Positions 47,773 to 55,096 of a stretch of DNA of 64,000 bases are shown piece by piece. This DNA is from Terasakiella sp. SH-1 (GTDB taxonomy: Bacteria; Pseudomonadota; Alphaproteobacteria; Rhodospirillales; Terasakiellaceae): positions 1,024,501 through 1,088,500 of the forward strand of contig NZ_CP038255.1 in NCBI RefSeq assembly GCF_004564135.1, read 5' to 3'. Every line of letters begins with the position of its first letter. The stretch's first letter is position 1. The notes under the pieces were generated by a model. The model saw only the letters and a list, made by a program, of their open reading frames with translations. It searched no databases and was not told where the DNA came from. The position numbers and the translations under genes are program-made.

Positions 47773-50700
47773 ATGAAGCAAGACAAAAACTTGGCGTGGC
47801 AATTGATGCCTGTGCAATTGTTGGCCGCAATTGTTTTTGCTGGGGCTGTTTTCTTTCTTTTTCCCTATCTTTCGCAAAAAAATGCTGAAGATCAGGCGAT
47901 TAGCACCGCAGGCCAGCTGGCCCATCAGGTGAAGACATTACGCGCATATTATACCAATAATGTCGTAAGCAAGGTCATGCGCGGTGATAATAATATCACT
48001 GTCAGTGCTGATCATATGGGGAAAGATAATGTTATTCCCTTGCCTGCTAGTATGGTGAATGATCTGGGCGACCTTTCTAAGGGGGAACAGTTTAACCTGA
48101 GCTTTTACAGCCCATATCCTTTCTGGAAAAATAAACGCCCCGCGATGGATGCGTTTAACCAAAATGCATGGGCTGCGCTGAACCAGAACCCCGGGGAACC
48201 TTATGCAGAAACGGTGATGCAGGATGGGCAGCATATCATCCGTGTGGCGATTGCAGATACAATGGCGAGCAAGGCATGTGTGGAATGCCATAATACCCAT
48301 CCTGAAAGCCCTAAAACAGACTGGAAAATGGGGGATGTTCGCGGGGTTGTTGAGGTCTCTGCCAATATTTCACAAGCCATTATTCAAAGTCAGTTACAAG
48401 GGCTTTATCTTGCCCTGGCAATGGTCGCGGTTTTTGGTGGCATTATTCTGATCTCTTTTCGAAAAACACTGGCGCAAGTGGATCAATGGTCCAGCGATTT
48501 GCAAGTGCGTGAAGAGGATTTGGAAAAAGCTCAGGCGATTGCCAAGGTTGGCAGCTGGAAATATGAACGCACAGCCAATCAAATTCATTGGTCCGATGAA
48601 ATATATCGTTTGATCGGTGTGAATAAACAAATGGTTCTGCCCTCTTATGCGACCTATAAAGAAGCCATTCACCCTGAGGATCTTGACTTTGTGCGCGGCC
48701 AATATCTGAAATCCCTGTCTGGGGGGTATGTCTATGATCTGGAATACCGCATTGTCAGACAGGATGACCAGCAAGTCATCTGGGTCCACGAAAAATGTGA
48801 ACATATCTTCAACGAGGCGGGCGACAATATTTTCTCAAGTGGTACGATTCAGGATATTACGGAACGGGTCCATGCCAAAAAGGCCCTGATTGATAGTGCT
48901 CAGCGATCGCGCACAATTGTTGATATGGCCCTGGATGGGATCATTACGATTAATGCCAAAGGTATTATTATTTCGGCCAACAATGCTGCAGAACAGTTGT
49001 TTGGCTACTCCCAGCAAGAACTTGTCGGACAGAATATTTCCCTGATTGTTCCTGCGCCCTATAAAGACAGCCATGATGATTATATTCAGCGCTATCTGGA
49101 AACAAAGGAAGCCAATGTCGTTGGCCGTGCACGGGATGTTTTTGCCCAACGGCGCGATGGAACGCCGTTCCCTGTGCGTTTGGCCGTTAGTGAGGTCATG
49201 CTGGATGACGACTTGCATTTTGTTGGTATTATCTCAGACCGTTCTGCTCAGAAAGCGGCGGAAGAGCATGTGCGCTCCTTGTTGGCAGACACCGAGGTTG
49301 TGTCACAAATTCAGGCATTGTCTCTGACTTCAAAAAGTTTAAAAGACATTTTGAATGAAGCGCTAGAGCTGATTTTGAAGCGTGATATGCTGGATTTACT
49401 CGGCATGGGGGCTGTTTTCCTCTACGAAGAAGACAGTGACGAGCTGGTTATGGTTGCTGAACGTGATTTGCACCCGGCCGTAAAGGCGCAGTGCTCACAG
49501 CTCGCTCTGGGGAGTTGTTTATGTGGTAAGGCAGCTCAAACAGGTCAGGCGATTTTTAAAAGCTATATTGATGAAGACCATACCAATATCAGTGTGGAAA
49601 ATATGTTTCCTCACGGGCATGCCTGTATACCACTGAAATATGAAGAGAAACTTCTGGGGGTTTTGAACCTTTATCTCCCCGATGGGGTGGAAATGAGCGA
49701 GAAGGAAGAACTCCTCATTCGAAATGTGGCTGCAACACTGGCGGGGTTGATCCAGCGTAAAAAGACAGAACAAAAGCATCTGATCGCTAAAGAAAAGGCA
49801 GAATTATCCAGCCGGGTGAAATCTGAATTCCTGGCGTCTATGAGCCACGAATTGCGTACCCCGATGACAGGGGTTATCGGTTTTGCTGACCTCCTTCTGG
49901 AAGATGATCTGAACGAGGAAAGCAAGGATAAGGTTCACCGCATTAAAAGTTCCACCAATGCTTTGTTGCGTGTGGTGAATGATATTTTGGATATGTCCAA
50001 GCTGGAAGCCGGAAAAATGGAGGTTGAGGATATCGACTTCCATCTGCGGAGTCTGGTTGAAGATGTCCATTCCATGTTTGCTCTAAAACGTCGCAAGGAT
50101 ACGGCCGTAACCAGCCGAATTGAATTTTCAGAAGATTTTCCGGATGCGCTTCATTCTGATCCGACACGGATCAGGCAGGTTTTACTGAACCTGTTAGGAA
50201 ATGCGTTTAAATTTACCCATGAGGGCGAGATTCTTTTACGTGCGGAATTAAGCCAAAGCCTGCAGGGGGAACCGGTTGTCAAATTCTCTGTACGCGATAC
50301 GGGGATCGGGATGGATGATGAGACGCTGGATCGTCTTTTCCATAACTTTACGCAGGCTGATGCCTCTATTTCACGTAAATATGAAGGCACAGGTCTGGGG
50401 CTTGCCATCAGTAAGCGACTGGTTGAATTGATGGGTGGAAATATCGGTGTTGACAGTACAGTCGGGGAAGGTAGTACCTTCTGGTTCACAATCCCTTATG
50501 AAGAAGTTCAGACTGAGGTTAAACCGGAAAAACAGGAAGTGCAGGCCAGTAAATACAAGGCTGTGCGTCATTTAAATGTTCTGTTGGCCGAAGATAACCG
50601 GGTGAACCAGCTGATCATTCAGAAGTTTTTAGCGGCTTATGGCCATACAGTGACCATCGCCCAAAATGGGTTGGAGGTCTTGGACTTGCTTGTTCAAAAT

Positions 50701-50964
50701 GAAGCGGGTTTTGACCTTATTTTGATGGATGTGCGCATGCCGGAAATGGACGGAACAGAAGCGACCCGCCATATCCGTGCTCAATCCACCGCCCAAGCCG
50801 ATATTCCGATCATTGCTGTGACTGCAGATGCGGTAAAGGAAAATATTGACGGGTATTTTGAGGCTGGTGTGAATGGCTATGTCTCCAAACCACTCAACTG
50901 GCTGGAACTGATCACCACGATGGATAAAGTCCTGGGTGAAGAGGTTCATATCCCTAAGGAATGA
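47773..50964 (+). CDS. DUF3365 (Tll0287-like) haem-type hybrid kinase with PAS-PAS-GAF
   Basis: A 1063-residue membrane kinase. Helix 1 is at about residues 10-34. The periplasmic DUF3365/Tll0287-like domain has CVECH at 169-173, the same residue numbers as in the kinase at 42156, followed by NTHPESPKTDW. Helix 2 is at about 205-228. PAS domains occupy about 245-360 and 370-480 and a GAF domain about 500-660. HisKA has H692, then HATPase, and the receiver has D986 in LMDVRMPEMDG. The sensor half matches the kinase at 42156 while the catalytic half matches the one at 44897, so it looks like a recombinant of its two neighbours. A GGGG-rich ribosome site precedes the ATG. Confidence 0.93.
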   Translation: MKQDKNLAWQLMPVQLLAAIVFAGAVFFLFPYLSQKNAEDQAISTAGQLAHQVKTLRAYYTNNVVSKVMRGDNNITVSADHMGKDNVIPLPASMVNDLGDLSKGEQFNLSFYSPYPFWKNKRPAMDAFNQNAWAALNQNPGEPYAETVMQDGQHIIRVAIADTMASKACVECHNTHPESPKTDWKMGDVRGVVEVSANISQAIIQSQLQGLYLALAMVAVFGGIILISFRKTLAQVDQWSSDLQVREEDLEKAQAIAKVGSWKYERTANQIHWSDEIYRLIGVNKQMVLPSYATYKEAIHPEDLDFVRGQYLKSLSGGYVYDLEYRIVRQDDQQVIWVHEKCEHIFNEAGDNIFSSGTIQDITERVHAKKALIDSAQRSRTIVDMALDGIITINAKGIIISANNAAEQLFGYSQQELVGQNISLIVPAPYKDSHDDYIQRYLETKEANVVGRARDVFAQRRDGTPFPVRLAVSEVMLDDDLHFVGIISDRSAQKAAEEHVRSLLADTEVVSQIQALSLTSKSLKDILNEALELILKRDMLDLLGMGAVFLYEEDSDELVMVAERDLHPAVKAQCSQLALGSCLCGKAAQTGQAIFKSYIDEDHTNISVENMFPHGHACIPLKYEEKLLGVLNLYLPDGVEMSEKEELLIRNVAATLAGLIQRKKTEQKHLIAKEKAELSSRVKSEFLASMSHELRTPMTGVIGFADLLLEDDLNEESKDKVHRIKSSTNALLRVVNDILDMSKLEAGKMEVEDIDFHLRSLVEDVHSMFALKRRKDTAVTSRIEFSEDFPDALHSDPTRIRQVLLNLLGNAFKFTHEGEILLRAELSQSLQGEPVVKFSVRDTGIGMDDETLDRLFHNFTQADASISRKYEGTGLGLAISKRLVELMGGNIGVDSTVGEGSTFWFTIPYEEVQTEVKPEKQEVQASKYKAVRHLNVLLAEDNRVNQLIIQKFLAAYGHTVTIAQNGLEVLDLLVQNEAGFDLILMDVRMPEMDGTEATRHIRAQSTAQADIPIIAVTADAVKENIDGYFEAGVNGYVSKPLNWLELITTMDKVLGEEVHIPKE

Positions 50965-50999
50965 TGCTGGTTTTCTGTTCTTTTAAGGTTAGAAAACCT

Positions 51000-51218
51000 C
51001 TAGGTATCTTTGCTGAATCTCTTCGCCAGAGCTTCAGCTTTTCTTTTAATTGCTAGGATTTGTGCATCAGTTAGGTTTTTATGGAATTTTGTATGTTTGT
51101 CTAAGATTGCTTCTGGAAAGCTAAGATGTGCAATCATCTGGAAGAGTTGGACATATTGCCAAAATAGAACGTCTCTTTGAGTTAATCCCGTTTCTTTTTG
51201 TATTTTGTATAGAGGCGT
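51000..51218 (-). pseudogene. Possible gene remnant or frameshifted small gene
   Basis: Seventy-two open codons on the minus strand end at TAG (51000-51002) and read like real protein (ETGLTQRDVLFWQYVQLFQM, then LSFPEAILDKHTKFH and AIKRKAEALAKRF). An in-frame TAA at 51219-51221 sits directly upstream and the first in-frame ATG falls in the middle. A short ATG frame that begins at about 51232 in another phase covers the 5' side, which suggests a frameshift. No family is recognised. The stretch 50965-51282 holds nothing else apart from a hairpin (50969-50998, GGTTTTCT with AGAAAACC) after the kinase gene. Confidence 0.4.
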
Positions 51219-51282
51219 TTAATCCCCATACTCGCCGTTGGATGAAGATGATCCAACTTTTGAGATGCTTTTTAGTTAGCTG

Positions 51283-51663
51283 TTAAAATGATAGTTTTTC
51301 GTATTCAGTCCATACTTGTTGACCATTCTCTAAACCGACTTTTAGATATTGCAAAGTAGTGTGTTCATCCACAACGATGCTTTTTTGGTCCAGTGGACCT
51401 GTTACTTTAGTTCCTTTAGCAACTTCCGAGCAGTGTGGCTCTGAGAGAAGCTCAACGAATAATTCAATCTCATCTTTCGCCATCGCTTCCATTGACTTGA
51501 TAAAACCATCGACCTTTTTACATGCTGTTCCAGCAGTAATAAAACTTCCTGACTTTGAGGTGTTTGAGATCGGAGAAATTATTGCGGTTATGCTTTTTTC
51601 CAGATTATTAATTTGCTGTGTTCGCTTCCCTTTGTTGTTTAGATAATCTACCCCCAGTATCAT
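51283..51663 (-). CDS. Hypothetical protein
   Basis: A 126-residue protein, soluble, without signal peptide or recognised domain. Features are a short polar N-terminus, a Ser/Thr-rich middle and a C-terminal half (VDEHTTLQYLKVGLENGQQVWTEY) that may form a small beta domain. It lies 17 bases after the secreted protein at 51681 on the same strand, so the two may be an operon. The A+T-rich context and the nearby island boundary suggest accessory DNA. It could be spurious in part, but codon quality looks real. Confidence 0.5.
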   Translation of the reverse strand: MILGVDYLNNKGKRTQQINNLEKSITAIISPISNTSKSGSFITAGTACKKVDGFIKSMEAMAKDEIELFVELLSEPHCSEVAKGTKVTGPLDQKSIVVDEHTTLQYLKVGLENGQQVWTEYEKLSF

Positions 51664-51680
51664 TAGTGTTTGTGGGGTGA

Positions 51681-51923
51681 TCAGAGTGTTGGGGAAATCG
51701 GCGCATTAGATGCAGCTTTCATTGCCTTAACTTGTTTCAGCCACATAGAATATTTACAGCATTCGTCAAAGCCGTACTGATGGAACTCTTTGTCGTTCTT
51801 GAATGCTTGTAACTGATTAAACAGTTTTTGGTAGTTTGTTTGACGCTGCTGGTCAGATGCCTCAGCCGTTGAAATATTAAGTGCAAGAAGGGTGATTAAG
51901 GCTAATTTAGCAAAGGTTTTCAT
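51681..51923 (-). CDS. Small secreted hypothetical protein
   Basis: An 80-residue protein with a clear signal peptide (MKTFAKLALITLLALNI, cleavage after about STAEA). The mature part is a short polar helix-rich segment with a Cys-Cys pair (DECCKY). No family is recognised. It is followed by the hypothetical gene at 51283 on the same strand. Confidence 0.55.
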   Translation of the reverse strand: MKTFAKLALITLLALNISTAEASDQQRQTNYQKLFNQLQAFKNDKEFHQYGFDECCKYSMWLKQVKAMKAASNAPISPTL

Positions 51924-52224
51924 CGTTGACTCTCATAATAATGGGAATGCAGCATCTTCTCTGCGAGAGTAGAGTTATTGATAATAATAAAAGGTTGTAT
52001 TGAATGTGTCTATTCCAAGGGTTTGATTATCTCACAAATGATTTTCACATTTTTTGAAAGGCTAGGAGTGCTGCGCACTTCCAGCTTATTTTTTGTGTGA
52101 AAAATAGAAAAAATGAGAGCGGAATTAAAAATAAATACTGTTATTTTTCAAATCAGTAGCGATCTGAATGGCTTCTCACAAAAGTTTCTCACAAGTTTTG
52201 TATGCGAGGGTGTTTATAGGCAAG
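51924..52224. other. A+T-rich intergenic region left of the tRNA-Thr remnant
   Basis: No gene is supported here. Three copies of TCTCACAA occur (about 52029, 52174 and 52186), the last two 12 bases apart. The promoter of the small secreted gene should be at its left end. The sequence is strikingly A+T rich, like the island to the right, so foreign DNA may extend on both sides of the tRNA remnant. Confidence 0.4.
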
Positions 52225-52256
52225 AAAAAACCCGCAGAAAGCTATAATTTCTGCGA
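52225..52256 (-). terminator. Intrinsic terminator belonging to the tRNA-Thr gene
   Basis: On the minus strand CTCGCAGAAA and TTTCTGCGGG pair over ten positions (one G-T) around a 7-base loop and are followed by TTTTTT. It lies 11 bases past the CCA end of the tRNA-Thr fragment in the same orientation, as expected for the original terminator of that tRNA gene. This supports the idea that the left flank is the native chromosome. Confidence 0.85.
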
Positions 52257-52266
52257 GTTTGAAAAC

Positions 52267-52316
52267 TGGTGCCTCCACACGGACTCGAACCGCGGACCTA
52301 CTGATTACAAATCAGT
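52267..52316 (-). other. 3' fragment of tRNA-Thr(TGT): island attachment site
   Basis: Fifty bases on the minus strand match the 3' half of a tRNA: an anticodon arm ACTGA-TTTGTAA-TCAGT (anticodon TGT), a five-base variable loop, a T arm with TTCGAGT, the 3' acceptor strand TGGAGGC, A and encoded CCA. No D arm or 5' acceptor strand lies upstream. This is what integration by a tyrosine recombinase into the 3' half of a tRNA gene leaves behind. From its orientation the island lies to the right, and an intact tRNA-Thr is predicted at its far end, outside this window. Confidence 0.88.
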
Positions 52317-52444
52317 GAAACATGCTGAATATAGGCGAAAGTCTAATAATAAAAATTGTAATTAAGTATATGTTTTAAATAAAATAATATGGATTATATA
52401 AATATAGTTGAACATTGACGAATATGAGAAAATAGGATAAATGT

Positions 52445-52465
52445 GTTACCTTAAAGTTACCTAAA
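52445..52465 (+). repeat. Direct repeats just before the integrase gene
   Basis: GTTACCTTAAA (52445-52455) is followed immediately by GTTACCTAAA (52456-52465), 15 bases before the integrase ATG. Tandem copies beside an att site and an integrase start are typical of arm-type integrase binding sites or an autoregulatory operator. Function is inferred from position. Confidence 0.4.
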
Positions 52466-52480
52466 AATTGGGGGCACGTC

Positions 52481-53749
52481 ATGCCTAAAGTAAAATTAAC
52501 GGCTCTTGCCGTTGAGAAAATCCAAGTCCCGGAAAAGGGGCAGGTGGATTATTTTGATGCCTCCATGCCAGCTTTTGGTGTTCGTGTTTCATATGCGGGA
52601 TCAAGAACCTTTTTTGTTATGACGAGATTGTTAGGAAAACAAATTCGTCTGTCATTGGGCAAGGCTCAGTGTGGCAGGATTGAAAACGGTCTTTCTCTTA
52701 AAGATGCTAGGGCAAAAGCCGGAGAATGGGTGGAGCTAGCCCAGCAGGGTATTGATCCTCGAAAATTACGTAATGACGAGAAGAAAAGAAACGAGACCAC
52801 TTTTCAAAATACATTCTCGGTCGTCGCAGATCGCTTCATGCGCCAGTATGTGAAACCTCGTTTGGCAGTGAAAACCCAGAAGGGGTATGACGGTGTGTTG
52901 TTCGGGCAAGACTTGGATGGATGGAAAAATATCCCTGTTGCAACGATCAGTCGGGCCGATGTACGTGAGCGATTGGAATATATCGTGGAAAGAGGCTGTC
53001 CGACTTTAGCGAATAATACGCTCGCCTATTTGCGAAAATTTTTTAACTGGTGTGTTGATCAGGAACTTATTGAACATTCACCTGTAGACCGCCTCAAAGC
53101 ACCAGCGCCGAAAGTTGTCGGTGATAGAGTATTGTCTGAAGATGAAATCAAGGTCGTTTGGCAAGCTTTTGAGAATGAAGGATTGGTTTTTGGTGATTTG
53201 TTCAAATTGCTGCTACTGACAGGTCAAAGGCGTTCAGAAGTTATTGAAATGACGATTGATGAATGTCGAGGCTTGAATACTCTGGAACCCATTTGGGAAA
53301 TTCCAGCGCATCGCACAAAAAACAAAAGACCTCAAATTGTCTACCTTTCGCATATGGCTGCTGAGATTGTTCGTAATCGCCCTATATTTGGTGAGAAAGG
53401 CTTTTTGTTTACGACCAATGGGGCAACGCCTGTATCGGGTATCAGCAAGGCCAAGAAACGGATTGATGAAGATATCGAGAGTATTTGTAAGAAAAAAGAA
53501 ATACCCGTAATCCCGCATTGGAGGATACATGACTTACGCCGTTCTATGGTTACAATTATGAACGAGCAGTTGTCTATTCCCCCTCATGTCGTTGAGGCGT
53601 GTGTGAACCATATTTCCAGCGGTGCCAAAACAGGCGTGGCAGGTGTTTACAATAAGGCTCTGTACCTGAAAGAACGCAGAAAAGCTTTTGATGCCTGGGG
53701 GACGTTTGTTCAAGAGCTACTTAATGAGAAACAATCTGTCTTAGTGTAA
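52481..53749 (+). CDS. int: Tyrosine-type site-specific integrase
   Basis: A 422-residue recombinase with an N-terminal arm-binding domain of the DUF4102 type (FDASMPAFGVRVSYAGSRTFF, residues about 24-45), a SAM-like core-binding domain at about 115-205 and a catalytic domain. Catalytic residues are all present: R250 in TGQRRSE, H350 and R353 in HDLRR, H377 in NHIS and the nucleophile Y390 in VYNKALY. It starts 164 bases inside the tRNA-Thr remnant and reads into the island, the usual layout of P4-type islands. It should catalyse integration and excision at the tRNA-Thr site. Confidence 0.95.
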   Translation: MPKVKLTALAVEKIQVPEKGQVDYFDASMPAFGVRVSYAGSRTFFVMTRLLGKQIRLSLGKAQCGRIENGLSLKDARAKAGEWVELAQQGIDPRKLRNDEKKRNETTFQNTFSVVADRFMRQYVKPRLAVKTQKGYDGVLFGQDLDGWKNIPVATISRADVRERLEYIVERGCPTLANNTLAYLRKFFNWCVDQELIEHSPVDRLKAPAPKVVGDRVLSEDEIKVVWQAFENEGLVFGDLFKLLLLTGQRRSEVIEMTIDECRGLNTLEPIWEIPAHRTKNKRPQIVYLSHMAAEIVRNRPIFGEKGFLFTTNGATPVSGISKAKKRIDEDIESICKKKEIPVIPHWRIHDLRRSMVTIMNEQLSIPPHVVEACVNHISSGAKTGVAGVYNKALYLKERRKAFDAWGTFVQELLNEKQSVLV

Positions 53750-54781
53750 TTTTTTCTTTTCAGGAGCGTAATTTGTGGGGATGAAGTTAACGGCTTCTTG
53801 GTGATACCAGCCAATGATCTCTTCTGCTAACTTTGCACCTTGACTTGCTGCCTCTTTCGCTTCTTCAGCATAGGCATTTAACGAAGAATTCAATTCAGCA
53901 GTTCTGGCAGTTATAAAATTGTGCAAAATATGATTTCGGCTTTTGCGCCATTCATTAACCTGATCCAATAGCTTTGTGGCTTCCTCGTTCTTTTTCAATG
54001 ATTTTTGACTTTCCCGTATCAGATTAAAGAACTTTGTGTCTTTGAACCCTTTTCTTTTTGCATGACAATATTGATATAGGCAATTTCTGATAATTGATTC
54101 TTCAAGTGCGACAGCTTCTAGGTAAAATTCAGCCGAGATAGCTTCATTTATCTTGGTTAAGCCCTCTTGTTGTGCGGTGTGGCGATCAAGAAGGTTCGCT
54201 TGTGCTTGTTCATAAGGGATATCGTTTGTTAGTGCGTTATGTAACGTTTCAAAGCCTGTTACGCCTTTCTCCTTAGCTCCTTGACGGTCAAATTCTTTCA
54301 TAAAGCCAAAGAATTGATCGTGTAATCCATTTATGAAAGTGTGGACGAACGTCCATTCCGGCTTCGCCCATGCGTGATAGAGACCTTCTTCTAGTATTGG
54401 TAATTCCATTAGATCGTGTCCTATGCCGTATATCCAATGGGGCATAACGTAGAGCAATGCTGATGGGTGAATTAGAGTGGCAACTTTATCGGGGTAGGCA
54501 ATTGCCATTTCGGGTGTCCAGTTATTAATCGGATACACTTTTATCCAACTTTCCAACTCTTCGATGGGACGTTCATTTTCCTTAGCCCAATCGTAGATCA
54601 TAGCGATGAGAAAATCATACATATCTCTGGGCTGAGGGGATAAATGGAGAATGTCGTCTGCTGCAAAACATTGAGATAAGCGGACACAGAAGGCTTCAAG
54701 GTCTAACCAGCCATTACCATCCAAATGTTTGTGTGTTTTGATATATTCGTAGAACATTTCAACTTCTTCATTTTTATTCAT
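53741..54781 (-). CDS. HEPN-like protein of unknown function
   Basis: A 346-residue soluble, helix-rich protein. The C-terminal half (about residues 205-330) has the look of a HEPN domain: a helix containing EESIIRNCLYQY and, after a lysine-rich helix, an Rx4H motif R282-NHIL-H287. In active HEPN proteins that motif is the RNase centre. The N-terminal half (with IHPSALLYVMPHWIYGIGHDL) is unrecognised. The gene converges on the integrase with a 9-base overlap of their ends. Proteins of this kind next to an integrase are often phage-defence cargo, but assignment rests on a short motif. Confidence 0.6.
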   Translation of the reverse strand: MNKNEEVEMFYEYIKTHKHLDGNGWLDLEAFCVRLSQCFAADDILHLSPQPRDMYDFLIAMIYDWAKENERPIEELESWIKVYPINNWTPEMAIAYPDKVATLIHPSALLYVMPHWIYGIGHDLMELPILEEGLYHAWAKPEWTFVHTFINGLHDQFFGFMKEFDRQGAKEKGVTGFETLHNALTNDIPYEQAQANLLDRHTAQQEGLTKINEAISAEFYLEAVALEESIIRNCLYQYCHAKRKGFKDTKFFNLIRESQKSLKKNEEATKLLDQVNEWRKSRNHILHNFITARTAELNSSLNAYAEEAKEAASQGAKLAEEIIGWYHQEAVNFIPTNYAPEKKKLH

Positions 54782-54952
54782 TTTCTATGCTCAACGGTTT
54801 GGATGTTATCTGTTGGTGAAAGTTTATGGTCACACTGTAAAGTCGTATATTAAATAACGATATCAATATAAAGATAATTGTTCATTTTAGAGCGAAAATG
54901 AAATAGTCGGCCTTTTAAATTCGTTATTTTCCTGTTTCTCTACGTAAAATTT

Positions 54953-55004
54953 TTTCCAATTGAAATGTAGCTCATTGGAATTGCGTTGGAAAATCAATTG
55001 GAAA
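54953..55004. promoter_or_regulatory. Inverted and repeated TTGGAA motifs upstream of the ATPase gene
   Basis: A perfect 11-base inverted repeat (TTTCCAATTGA at 54953-54963 and TCAATTGGAAA at 54994-55004) flanks two further TTGGAA copies at about 54975 and 54986. It lies in the 315-base gap between the HEPN-like and ATPase genes, where no gene is seen. Clustered half-sites suggest an operator or replication/transfer-type binding array. Its ligand is unknown. Confidence 0.45.
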
Positions 55005-55096
55005 TTTCACAGTTGTTCTTGAGGAATTACGATTAGGTCGAACTTAATTGAAGAAATCTGCTCAAGTTAAACCCATTTATCGGCTGGTTACTTTTA

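Noticed and set aside
52267-52316. A functional tRNA-Thr gene
   Set aside because: Only the anticodon arm through CCA is present; no D arm or 5' acceptor strand is found upstream, so it is a remnant.
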